Below are positions 1 through 6,135 of a stretch of DNA of 10,438 nt, piece by piece (position 1 is the stretch's first letter; each line of letters opens with the position of its first letter). Source of the DNA: Paracoccaceae bacterium (GTDB lineage Bacteria > Pseudomonadota > Alphaproteobacteria > Rhodobacterales > Rhodobacteraceae); contig DAOUQK010000103.1 of the NCBI GenBank assembly GCA_030625695.1, positions 1 to 10,438 on the forward strand, written 5' to 3'. Both the position numbers and the translations under genes were made by a program. The notes below the pieces were generated by a model. It was not told where the DNA came from. It did no database searches and worked only from the letters and a program-made list of their open reading frames with translations.

Positions 1-219
1 GGCATAGGCAATCGCCGCATGGGCCATGGTTTGTTCGTTATGGCCGCGCCAGGTGGGGAAATCATCGCCCGCGTCCTGCAATGCTTCGCCCAGACCGGCG
101 ACATTGCCGTGGCCGAAAATGGCCCAGCATCCGGCGATGAATCGCTCGCCGTCGTCATTCATTTGCGCCATCAAATAGTGCACCAGGGCTTGCGCCGCCG
201 TCAATCGAATCGTTGTCAT
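1..219 (-). CDS. iolD: 3D-(3,5/4)-trihydroxycyclohexane-1,2-dione hydrolase (IolD), N-terminal part
   Basis: Only the first 73 codons are inside the window; the gene continues past the left edge. IolD is a thiamine-diphosphate (ThDP) enzyme of the acetolactate synthase fold. It opens the trihydroxycyclohexanedione ring in cytosolic myo-inositol degradation, two steps after IolG. Seen: the IolD-type opening TIRLTAAQALVHYL, the segment AIFGHGNVAGLGEAL (about residues 34-48) and the GHNEQ motif (residues 59-63). By family knowledge Glu62 should be the glutamate that activates ThDP. The ATG at 219-217 overlaps the iolC stop as ATGA, and an AAGGTG ribosome-binding site lies just upstream inside iolC, so translation is probably coupled. 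The start and identity are clear; whether the rest of the gene is intact cannot be judged. Confidence 0.93.
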   Translation of the reverse strand, partial: MTTIRLTAAQALVHYLMAQMNDDGERFIAGCWAIFGHGNVAGLGEALQDAGDDFPTWRGHNEQTMAHAAIAYA

Positions 220-2123
220 TGTTCTGCACCTTTTCGGGCATCATCCCATAATTCACACAGATCGCGGTATTTGTCGGCCATTTCCTGTACCACCTGTTTG
301 TCGTTCTTGTCCCCGGCCAGCCAGCCCCGCGCGGCATTGGCGAAAATTGAACGACCCACTGCAAACCCTTTGACCAGATGGTGCTGCGCTGCCGCCTGAA
401 AGCTGGCGTTCAGATGGTCGCGGGATGCATCCAAGCCAAGAACCACAATGCCACGGCACCAAGGGTCGTTCTGCTCGATTGTCTTGCAGGTCGCGGCCCA
501 CGCGGTGTTTGACAGGCTTGGCTCTAGTTTCCACCAATCCGGGTGGATACCAATATCATACATCCGCTGAATGGCTTTTGCGGTTGTGGCGTCATCGCAA
601 GTGCCAGCCTTCGACGGGATTAATTCCAGAAGGAACTCTAACCGGTTACGGCGGGCAGCTGTGAACAGGCGTAACAGGGTTTCTTCCTGTGCGGTTTTGA
701 TTTCGGCGTCGTCATCCGGGTGGTAGACGCACAAAACTTTGACCACATGCGCCAGCGGCCATTCGGCCAATTCCCCGAAATCCAACCCCAGTTCAGGTTC
801 CAGCGTCAAAGGCCGCGAGCCGGGATTTTCGACCGGGCGGGCGATCCACAGGCCCTTGTCGATGGCGCGGAAGAGGGCGTTTTGGCCCAATCTGGCGTCA
901 CACAGAATGCCATAACCGTCACGCCCGCCTGCCACTTGGTTCGCAGCTTGCAGGCATAACAATTTGAAGTCACCGATCCGGGCAGGGTCGGCCCCGGCAG
1001 CCTTGGCCATCTCTTCGAATTGAAGGCGGTGATCAAAGGCAAAGACCCGCAAGTTTGGCCAGTCGCCTGCGCGGGTTGTCGACCAATGCACCTGTTCCAG
1101 CTCTTTGTCTTTGCGTAAGGCGGGCGTCTGGACCCCGCGTTCAAAGAAATATTTTAGCTCGTCCCAACTGGGATAGGCGGGCGCGCAGCCATGGCGGCTG
1201 ACGGCAAAAGCACCGCAGGCATTGGCGTATTTCAGGGACGTTTCCCATGGTTCATCGTCCAGCCAGCCCTTGAGCAGACCACTCATGAACCCATCGCCGG
1301 CACCCAGCACATTGAACACCTCGATGGGAAACCCCGGTCCGCTTAACCCGTGATCCAACGTGTCGCCAATGTCGCCGGTAAACGCAGCGGCCCCCATTGG
1401 GCCGCGTTTGCAGACCAGAACCGCCTGCGATATCGCGCGGACATTGCGTAGCGCCTGCATCGTGTCGGTTGTCCCACCAGCGATATGAAATTCTTCTTCG
1501 GTGCCGACGATCAGGTCAAATAAATACAAAGTAGATTGCAGTTCTTCCGTCACCATTTGCGACGCGATAAACCGGTTTTCCCCGTCGCCATGCCCTGCCA
1601 GCCCCCAAAGGTTCGGGCGATAGTCGATATCCAATGCGGTGCGCGCGCCATTCCCCTGCGCCAGCCCTAGCGCCTTTAATACGGCGGCGCGGGTTTTGGG
1701 GTGGCTTAGATGGGTGCCCGTCGCGGTGACGCACCGGGTGTTGCCTATCAGGCCCGGATCAATGTCAGCTTCGCACAGCGCCATATCGGCGCAATCCTCG
1801 CGATAGAAAATCAGCGGGAATTGTTCGCGGTCGCGAATGCCCAGCAATACCAACGCGCTAAGTCGGTCCGGGTCGGTTATTACTCCGCGTACGTCGACGC
1901 CTTCGCGCACCAATTGCTCGCGAATAAAACGGCCCATGTGTTCGTCGCCGACGCGGGTAATCAACCCAGACCGCAGGCCCAGCCGGGCACAACCGGCCGC
2001 GATATTGGTGGGTGAGCCGCCGATGTATTTGTTGAAAGACGCCATGTCTTCTAACCGCCCGCCCACCTGCGCGCCGTAAAGGTCGACCGATGAGCGTCCT
2101 ATGGTGAGAACATCAAGCCGCAC
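216..2123 (-). CDS. iolC: 5-dehydro-2-deoxygluconokinase fused to a DUF2090/aldolase-like domain (IolC)
   Basis: A 635-residue two-domain protein of cytosolic inositol catabolism. Residues 1 to about 325 form a PfkB/ribokinase-family kinase that phosphorylates 5-dehydro-2-deoxy-D-gluconate. Visible motifs are GGSPTNIA (35-42) and NVLGAGDGF (271-279); Asp277 is the expected catalytic base. From about 355 (FAFDHRLQFEEMA) to the end is the DUF2090 domain. In alphaproteobacteria it is fused to IolC and annotated as a 5-dehydro-2-deoxyphosphogluconate aldolase, which would make the protein do two consecutive steps. The aldolase activity is a family annotation, not something the sequence proves. 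The start is GTG at 2123, chosen because it gives the canonical RLDVLTIGRSSVDL opening behind a purine-rich AAGGAAAAGGGGGG. The stop overlaps the iolD start. A probable IolR operator and promoter lie about 60-90 bases upstream. Confidence 0.95.
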   Translation of the reverse strand: MRLDVLTIGRSSVDLYGAQVGGRLEDMASFNKYIGGSPTNIAAGCARLGLRSGLITRVGDEHMGRFIREQLVREGVDVRGVITDPDRLSALVLLGIRDREQFPLIFYREDCADMALCEADIDPGLIGNTRCVTATGTHLSHPKTRAAVLKALGLAQGNGARTALDIDYRPNLWGLAGHGDGENRFIASQMVTEELQSTLYLFDLIVGTEEEFHIAGGTTDTMQALRNVRAISQAVLVCKRGPMGAAAFTGDIGDTLDHGLSGPGFPIEVFNVLGAGDGFMSGLLKGWLDDEPWETSLKYANACGAFAVSRHGCAPAYPSWDELKYFFERGVQTPALRKDKELEQVHWSTTRAGDWPNLRVFAFDHRLQFEEMAKAAGADPARIGDFKLLCLQAANQVAGGRDGYGILCDARLGQNALFRAIDKGLWIARPVENPGSRPLTLEPELGLDFGELAEWPLAHVVKVLCVYHPDDDAEIKTAQEETLLRLFTAARRNRLEFLLELIPSKAGTCDDATTAKAIQRMYDIGIHPDWWKLEPSLSNTAWAATCKTIEQNDPWCRGIVVLGLDASRDHLNASFQAAAQHHLVKGFAVGRSIFANAARGWLAGDKNDKQVVQEMADKYRDLCELWDDARKGAEQ

Positions 2124-2181
2124 AATTCCCCCTTTTCCTTACCAGTGGTGAATCTGTCAATCCGTGCCAATGAGACTGATG

Positions 2182-2197
2182 TGGAATATTTATTCCA
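2182..2197. promoter_or_regulatory. IolR-type operator upstream of iolC
   Basis: The 16-base sequence TGGAATATTTATTCCA is a perfect 7-base inverted repeat around a TT centre. It contains GGAA-N6-TTCC, the motif reported for the RpiR-family repressor IolR in Sinorhizobium meliloti. It lies 59 bases upstream of the iolC GTG and overlaps the best candidate -10 box, which suits repression relieved by an inositol metabolite. No iolR gene is in the window, so the binding protein is inferred. Confidence 0.6.
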
Positions 2198-2214
2198 TTT
2201 GTTTCAAAGGTAAA
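2185..2214 (-). promoter_or_regulatory. Candidate promoter of the iolC-iolD operon
   Basis: Read leftward, TTTACC (2214-2209) could be a -35 box and AATATT (2190-2185) a -10 box with an 18-base spacer. The match to a sigma-70 consensus is only moderate. The main argument is position: the -10 falls inside the IolR-type palindrome, and transcription would start about 60 bases before the iolC start codon. Confidence 0.35.
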
Positions 2215-2508
2215 CATGTATTCACTGTTTCTTTCCCCGTCGCCGTGCACCCAACGCCACAGCAAGGGTGATGGCGATCAGGGTGTCTCGGGGCAGGATC
2301 GCGTGGCGTTGATCAAGGGTGCCAAAACGGCCGTGCAGCATGGCCGGAACGTCCAATTTTCAAACGCATAGGTCAGGCTATAACCATCAGCCGCTTTTGG
2401 AATTCCTCGACTGTTTCGGGGGCTTTGGAGTGGGGAATTGCGGGGTGAGTCATCCGGGTTCTTGCATGCAACTTGACAGCGCGGCGGATCAACCGCATTT
2501 CCGTTGGC
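2198..2508. other. Gene-free stretch with broken reading frames between iolC and iolG
   Basis: No intact gene is supported in this roughly 310-base stretch. On the minus strand two short frames read like pieces of protein. One is 26 codons (2453 down to 2373, starting MTHPAIPHSKAPETVEEF). The other is 39 codons (2341 down to 2222, containing HGRFGTLDQRHAILPRDT and a short hydrophobic run, ending RRRGKKQ). They are in different frames and neither has a convincing ribosome-binding site. They could be remains of one decayed gene transcribed in the iolC direction, but I do not recognise the family. A stray TTGACA sits at 2473-2478 without a partner -10. Confidence 0.3.
2247..2322. repeat. Imperfect inverted repeat in the iolC-iolG intergenic region
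   Basis: CAACGCCAC (2252-2260) is the exact reverse complement of GTGGCGTTG (2303-2311). The outer GCACCC (2247-2252) also pairs with GGGTGC (2317-2322) after a small bulge, giving a two-part stem around a roughly 42-base loop. Short direct repeats (CAAGGGTG at 2263 and 2314; GCCGTGCA at 2243 and 2330) are interleaved. It lies between the two proposed promoters, so it may not be part of either leader RNA. Its role is unknown and it may simply be part of the decayed sequence. Confidence 0.35.
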
Positions 2509-2522
2509 GGAATATATATTCT
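2509..2522. promoter_or_regulatory. Second IolR-type operator, iolG side
   Basis: GGAATATATATTCT matches GGAA-N6-TTCC at seven of the eight defined bases (the final C is T) and is nearly palindromic. It contains TATATT (2515-2520), a possible -10 box for rightward transcription toward iolG, although no good -35 is seen at the right distance. The match to the site beside iolC suggests that one repressor controls both divergent transcripts. Confidence 0.5.
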
Positions 2523-2700
2523 ATTTTGACGCGGCGTGTGAGCCCATATTGACGGCAGAATAGGGCACAGGTCTGATTGGCACCGGCACCGAGGCCTATC
2601 CCAACTTTACCGATGCGCTTGATCTGAACGCGTGATCCACGCCATTACTTGATCAGCCCGCGCGCAAACGCGGACCATTGTGTAACGAAAGGCCAACGTT
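2523..2700 (+). other. iolG leader region with a coding-like fragment
   Basis: If transcription starts near the operator, iolG has an unusually long leader of about 170 bases. Within it, the frame 2564-2635 reads GTGLIGTGTEAYPNFTDALD and a few more residues to a TGA, directly after an in-frame TAG. It looks like the end of a protein but has no start codon and I do not recognise it. A short GC hairpin (CCGCG 2658-2662 with CGCGG 2669-2673) lies about 30 bases before the start codon, ahead of the GAAAGG ribosome-binding site (2687-2692). Confidence 0.3.
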
Positions 2701-3690
2701 ATGACGCTTCGATTTGCCCTGCTGGGCGCTGGCCGGATCGGTCAGGTTCATGCCAATGCCATCGCCACTAATCCGGATGCGACCCTTGTTGCTGTAGCTG
2801 ATGCCGACCCACAGGCCGCCAAGGTGCTGATTGCCATCCATGGCGGCGAGGTTCGCAATATGGCGGCCATTGCCGCCGCTGATGATATCGACGCGGTGCT
2901 GATTTGCACGCCGACCAACACCCACGCCGATCTGATCGAGACATTTGCCAGAGCCGGTAAGGCGATATTCTGCGAAAAACCGATTGATCTGGAGGTCGGA
3001 CGGGTAGGGGCCTGTCTGAAGGTGGTGCGCGATACCGGCGCGCATCTGATGGTTGGCTTTAACCGGCGGTTTGATCCGGAATTCATCGCCGTCAGGCAAG
3101 CCATTACCGCCGGTAAAATCGGCACGGTCGAGATGATGCACATCACGTCACGCGATCCCGGCCCACCGCCTGGCGACTATATCAAAACCTCGGGTGGAAT
3201 ATTCAAGGATATGACGATCCACGATTTTGACATGGCCCGGTTTTTGTTGGGGGAAGAGATTGAGTGCGTAAGCGCGCGCGCGTCCGTGCTGGTTGATCCA
3301 GTGTTCGGTGATTTGGGGGACTATGATTCTGCCAGTGTGATCCTGACCACCGCCAGCGGCAAACACTGTTCCATTTCGAATTCCCGCCGCGCCGCCTATG
3401 GTTATGATCAACGGATCGAAGTGCATGGGTCACTTGGGCTGATATCGGCCCAGAACCAGCGCGAGGTCAGTGTTGAGATTGCCACTGCCCAGGGGTATCT
3501 GCGTCCGCCTTTGCATGACTTTTTCATGACCCGGTATGTTGCTGCTTATGCCGCTGAAATTGCAGCCTTTATTGCCAGCCTGTCCGACAGAACCATCGCA
3601 GTTCCGGGCGGAGAGGATGGGTTGCGCGCGCTTCAAATTGCTGAAGCTGCGCAGAAATCTGTGCGGACCGGACAGGTGGAAGGCGTCTAA
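2701..3690 (+). CDS. iolG: Inositol 2-dehydrogenase (IolG), Gfo/Idh/MocA family
   Basis: A 329-residue cytosolic NAD-dependent dehydrogenase that oxidises myo-inositol to scyllo-inosose, the entry step of the pathway that iolC and iolD complete. The N-terminal Rossmann domain shows GAGRIG (9-14) and an acidic end to the second strand (ADAD, 33-36). The CEKP motif follows (91-94). The C-terminal domain carries GGIFKDMTIHDFDMARF (165-181). Lys93, Asp170 and His174 fit the Lys/Asp/His catalytic set of this family, with the Asp-His spacing of four seen in Bacillus IolG. The start at 2701 has a GAAAGG site eight bases upstream and gives the canonical RFALLGAGRIGQVHA opening. The gene is divergent from iolC and shares a likely IolR operator arrangement. 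A scyllo-inositol or other sugar dehydrogenase of the same family is the alternative; the context favours IolG. Confidence 0.88.
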   Translation: MTLRFALLGAGRIGQVHANAIATNPDATLVAVADADPQAAKVLIAIHGGEVRNMAAIAAADDIDAVLICTPTNTHADLIETFARAGKAIFCEKPIDLEVGRVGACLKVVRDTGAHLMVGFNRRFDPEFIAVRQAITAGKIGTVEMMHITSRDPGPPPGDYIKTSGGIFKDMTIHDFDMARFLLGEEIECVSARASVLVDPVFGDLGDYDSASVILTTASGKHCSISNSRRAAYGYDQRIEVHGSLGLISAQNQREVSVEIATAQGYLRPPLHDFFMTRYVAAYAAEIAAFIASLSDRTIAVPGGEDGLRALQIAEAAQKSVRTGQVEGV

Positions 3691-3738
3691 TAACTGTATC
3701 TTACACTTCACAAATTCAAAGAAGCGGTGATTGATCCC

Positions 3739-3793
3739 TTGAAAACCTCTGCAAATGCGCTCATTTAGGCGCCGTACCCGCGCCTTTGCGGGT
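3739..3793 (+). promoter_or_regulatory. infA leader: weak promoter candidate and hairpin
   Basis: TTGAAA (3739-3744) is a fair -35 box with a poor CATTTA (3762-3767) 17 bases on. Next comes a 6-base-pair hairpin, ACCCGC (3776-3781) with GCGGGT (3788-3793). The hairpin could serve as a leader structure or as weak termination of upstream iolG transcription; it has no T-run. The infA ribosome-binding site GGAG (3806-3809) follows at good spacing. Confidence 0.3.
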
Positions 3794-3814
3794 GAAACCT
3801 AAGATGGAGACAAC

Positions 3815-4033
3815 ATGGCCAAGGAAGATATTCTTGAATTCCCCGGCGTCGTGAAGGAACTCCTGCCGAATGCGACGTTTCGGGTCGAGCTTGAGAATGG
3901 CCATGAGATTATCGCACATACGGCAGGCAAGATGCGCAAGAACCGCATCCGGGTTCTGGCCGGCGACAAAGTACAGGTCGAAATGACCCCTTATGATCTG
4001 TCCAAAGGGCGGATCAACTACCGCTTTAAGTAA
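3815..4033 (+). CDS. infA: Translation initiation factor IF-1
   Basis: A 72-residue protein of the normal IF-1 length and almost entirely canonical sequence: a single S1-like OB fold opening MAKEDILEFPGVVKELLPNA, with the GHEIIAHTAGKMRKNRIRVL core and the SKGRINYRFK tail. IF-1 binds the A site of the 30S subunit during initiation. It is the first gene of a rightward cluster; maf begins eight bases after its stop. A clear GGAG site precedes the start. Confidence 0.98.
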   Translation: MAKEDILEFPGVVKELLPNATFRVELENGHEIIAHTAGKMRKNRIRVLAGDKVQVEMTPYDLSKGRINYRFK

Positions 4034-4041
4034 CTGGTTTC

Positions 4042-4620
4042 ATGGCGTTTATCCTTGGATCAGGCAGCCCCAGGCGGCTTGACCTTTTGGCACAGCTTGG
4101 CGTGGTGCCGGATGCTGTGCGCCCACCAGACATTGACGAAACACCGCTAAAGGCCGAGTTGCCACGGCCCTATTGCATCCGTATCGCTTTGCAAAAAGCG
4201 CAAGCCGTTCGGGCGGACAAGGATGACATTGTCCTGTGCGCCGATACCACGGTGGCCATGGGGCGGCGGATTTTGGGTAAACCTGCGGATGCCGATGAAG
4301 CGGGCGCGTTTTTGCGGGCCTTGTCGGGGCGACGTCACCGGGTAATTACCGCAGTGGCGGTGCGATGCGGCGACAAAATCTGGCAAAAGGACGTGGTCAG
4401 CCAGGTCAAAATGAAGCGGCTGTCGGAGCAGGAGCTGAAATATTACATAGCCTGCGATGATTGGCAGGGCAAAGCTGGCGGTTACGCCATCCAAGGGCCT
4501 GCATCTGCTTTCATTCCCTGGATTTCCGGGTCGTTCACGGGCATCGTCGGTTTACCACTGGCCGAAACTGCCGGGCTGTTGCTGGCCGCGGGTTATCCAC
4601 TTTATCAGGGGGCACCATGA
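4042..4620 (+). CDS. maf: Maf-family nucleoside triphosphate pyrophosphatase
   Basis: A 192-residue cytosolic Maf protein. The family hydrolyses non-canonical or modified nucleoside triphosphates to monophosphates, a house-cleaning role also linked to septum inhibition. Visible family motifs are GSGSPRRLDLL (6-16), DIDET (30-34), ADTTV (67-71) and WQGKAGGYAIQGPASAFI (141-158). Asp68 fits the catalytic acid. It cannot be assigned to dTTP/UTP or m7GTP specificity from inspection alone. No strong ribosome-binding site precedes the ATG, so it probably depends on ribosomes coming off infA eight bases upstream. The stop overlaps the next start as ATGA (4617-4620). The neighbourhood infA-maf-RNase-yacG is a conserved alphaproteobacterial arrangement. 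Confidence 0.93.
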   Translation: MAFILGSGSPRRLDLLAQLGVVPDAVRPPDIDETPLKAELPRPYCIRIALQKAQAVRADKDDIVLCADTTVAMGRRILGKPADADEAGAFLRALSGRRHRVITAVAVRCGDKIWQKDVVSQVKMKRLSEQELKYYIACDDWQGKAGGYAIQGPASAFIPWISGSFTGIVGLPLAETAGLLLAAGYPLYQGAP

Positions 4621-5642
4621 AGGGTCGTACCATCGTTCTGGACCATCTTAAAACCCGCGAAGCTGCGGCATTGATGGTCGACGGCAAGCTTGAGGATTTT
4701 CTGATTGAGGGCGACGCCCCGTCCATCGGCACCATCTACCGTGCCCGCGCAGACCGGCCTGTCAAAGGTCAGGGGGGCATGTTTGTGTCCACCCCCGACG
4801 GTCCGGCCTTCTTGCGCCAGGTCAAAGGTCTGGCCCCGGGAACGATGCTTTTGGTGCAGGTGACAGGTTTCGCCGAGCCGGGCAAAGCCATCCCGGTCAC
4901 CAGCAAGGTATTGTTCAAAAGCCGCTTTGCGATTGTCACGCCGTTGGCGCCGGGACTGAACATATCCCGTTCGATTCGCGACGAAGACGAACGCGACCGG
5001 TTGCTGGAAATTGCCCATGCTGAAATGGGCGAATCCGGGTTTGGGCTGATTCTGCGATCTTCCTGCGCCGGTGCCGATGCTGATGAAATCGCCAGCGATG
5101 TGGCCAATACAGCAGGTTTGGCAAGTCAGATCATGGCTGACGAAGGCACGACCGCAGAAAAGTTGATTGACGGTGATGGTCCCCACACCCTTGGTTGGCG
5201 TGAATGGACAGACCCGGCAGAGATTATTCGCGACCCCGGTGGGTTCGAACATCACGGTGTCCTGGACGCATTGGAGGAGTTGCAGCAAACGGGCGAGGCT
5301 TTGACTGGCGGTGGCCACATCTATATCGAACCAACCCGCGCGTTGGTGGCGATTGACGTCAATACCGGGCGCGATACATCCATGGCGGCGGGACTAAAGA
5401 CCAACCTGGCCTGTGCCCGCGCGCTGCCCCGTGCGTTAAGGGTCCGGGGGCTGGGCGGGCAGATCACCCTGGATCTGGCACCAATGCCGAAAAAGGATCG
5501 CCGTGCTTTTGAAACGGCCTTGCGAGCGGCGTTCCGGGCGGACCCGGAAGAGACGGCTTTGGTCGGCTGGACGCCTTTGGGGCATTATGAACTGCAACGC
5601 AAACGCGGGCGGGTGCCGGTGACGGTGGAGCAATTGTTATGA
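4617..5642 (+). CDS. Short ribonuclease E/G family protein
   Basis: A 341-residue protein of the RNase E/G family (E. coli RNase G has 489 residues). The N-terminal half holds an S1-like RNA-binding segment with GTIYRARADRP (38-48) and AFLRQVKGL (64-72). The FGLILRSSCAGAD segment (142-154) and the catalytic DNase I-like segment follow. VAIDVNTG (244-251) and ITLDLAPM (283-290) place Asp247 and Asp286 opposite the metal-binding Asp303 and Asp346 of E. coli RNase E. The protein stops just after the GHYELQRKR segment. It therefore lacks the CPxC Zn-link and the small domain used for tetramer formation in RNase E, and also any degradosome scaffold. The ATG at 4617 overlaps the maf stop; an upstream in-frame extension to 4461 lies entirely within maf and is not used. 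The short form is usual in this gene context, so it is probably a functional endoribonuclease with different oligomerisation. Confidence 0.9.
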   Translation: MKGRTIVLDHLKTREAAALMVDGKLEDFLIEGDAPSIGTIYRARADRPVKGQGGMFVSTPDGPAFLRQVKGLAPGTMLLVQVTGFAEPGKAIPVTSKVLFKSRFAIVTPLAPGLNISRSIRDEDERDRLLEIAHAEMGESGFGLILRSSCAGADADEIASDVANTAGLASQIMADEGTTAEKLIDGDGPHTLGWREWTDPAEIIRDPGGFEHHGVLDALEELQQTGEALTGGGHIYIEPTRALVAIDVNTGRDTSMAAGLKTNLACARALPRALRVRGLGGQITLDLAPMPKKDRRAFETALRAAFRADPEETALVGWTPLGHYELQRKRGRVPVTVEQLL

Positions 5643-5824
5643 CCTGCCCGATCTGCGACGCAAAAACCGACGCAAAATACCGGCCGTTCTGTTCGCGCCG
5701 CTGCGCGGATGTGGACCTGGGCAAATGGCTGTCGGGGACGTATGCCATTCCGTCTGCTGAAAGTGATCCTACAGAAGACCCGGATCATGATCCAAATTGG
5801 CCACCAATTCCGACCCGCCATTGA
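5639..5824 (+). CDS. yacG: DNA gyrase inhibitor / zinc protein YacG
   Basis: A 61-residue protein with a single zinc site C-X2-C-X11-C-X3-C (Cys3, Cys6, Cys18, Cys22), followed by the typical ADVDLGKWLSGTYAIP segment and an acidic, proline-rich tail. E. coli YacG binds GyrB and blocks gyrase from binding DNA. The ATG overlaps the RNase stop as ATGA (5639-5642), so it is translationally coupled and is the last gene of the infA-maf-rng-yacG set. Its length and motif spacing are normal. Decayed transposon sequence begins soon after its stop, yet the reading frame appears intact. Confidence 0.93.
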   Translation: MTCPICDAKTDAKYRPFCSRRCADVDLGKWLSGTYAIPSAESDPTEDPDHDPNWPPIPTRH

Positions 5825-5826
5825 TA

Positions 5827-5865
5827 GCATCTTCCAGATGCCCTGAGCCTGTGGCCGTGGCCACA
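5827..5865 (+). terminator. Tandem hairpins after yacG, possible transcription end
   Basis: Two hairpins follow the yacG stop directly. GCATCT (5827-5832) pairs with AGATGC (5836-5841) around TCC. TGTGGC (5850-5855) pairs with GCCACA (5860-5865) around CGTG. There is no proper T-run (only GATTTTC some ten bases on), so this is not a textbook intrinsic terminator. It could end the infA operon, aided by Rho, or protect the 3' end of the mRNA. Confidence 0.35.
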
Positions 5866-5951
5866 CGCAACAAGATTTTCGACGCGGGGCAAAAAGCTGC
5901 TTATACCAACACCTGAAATCACTGACCCATATGGCCCATACTGATCGATGT

Positions 5952-6135
5952 AATGACATCGGCACGGTCCATGAGAACAACAGCGTGCGCTCCGTGGGCG
6001 ACATGTTGCTGATCTCATCGAGATGCATTGCATGGCCTCGGTGTTGGCGGTTGGCAGGACCAAAGCGGCACCAATACCGCGTTTTGGGCAGATGGCACCA
6101 AACAGGTAGGTATTCTGATAGCGCTGATCGGCAGG
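5952..6135 (-). pseudogene. IS630-family transposase relic with two frameshifts
   Basis: Read leftward, the segment ADQRYQNTYLFGAICPKRG, then GAALVLPTANTEAMQ, matches the core of IS630-type DDE transposases. After one missing base (between CAA and CATCTC, near 6027-6030) the match resumes as HLDEIS. After a second shift near 6005 it continues as VAHGAHAVVLMDRA, the strand that carries the second catalytic Asp in this family. Homology then stops near 5952. The N-terminal part with the first Asp and the C-terminal ELNPVEN-type part are absent, and no terminal repeats are recognisable, so this is an old, dead fragment. Which IS630 subgroup it came from cannot be told by eye. Confidence 0.72.

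Noticed and set aside
2319..2552. 77-codon plus-strand open frame between iolC and iolG
   Set aside because: Low-complexity, unlike any protein I know, no ribosome-binding site, and it spans the second IolR-type operator.
2653..3146. Two overlapping minus-strand frames opposite iolG (162 and 132 codons)
   Set aside because: Both are shadows of the iolG reading frame with no start signals or recognisable family.
4461..4616. Upstream extension of the RNase E/G frame
   Set aside because: It lies wholly inside maf in another frame. The ATG at 4617 gives the natural N-terminus and an ATGA overlap.
4605..5318. Minus-strand open frame of 237 codons
   Set aside because: It is antisense to the RNase E/G gene, whose catalytic motifs are clearly real; the product resembles nothing.
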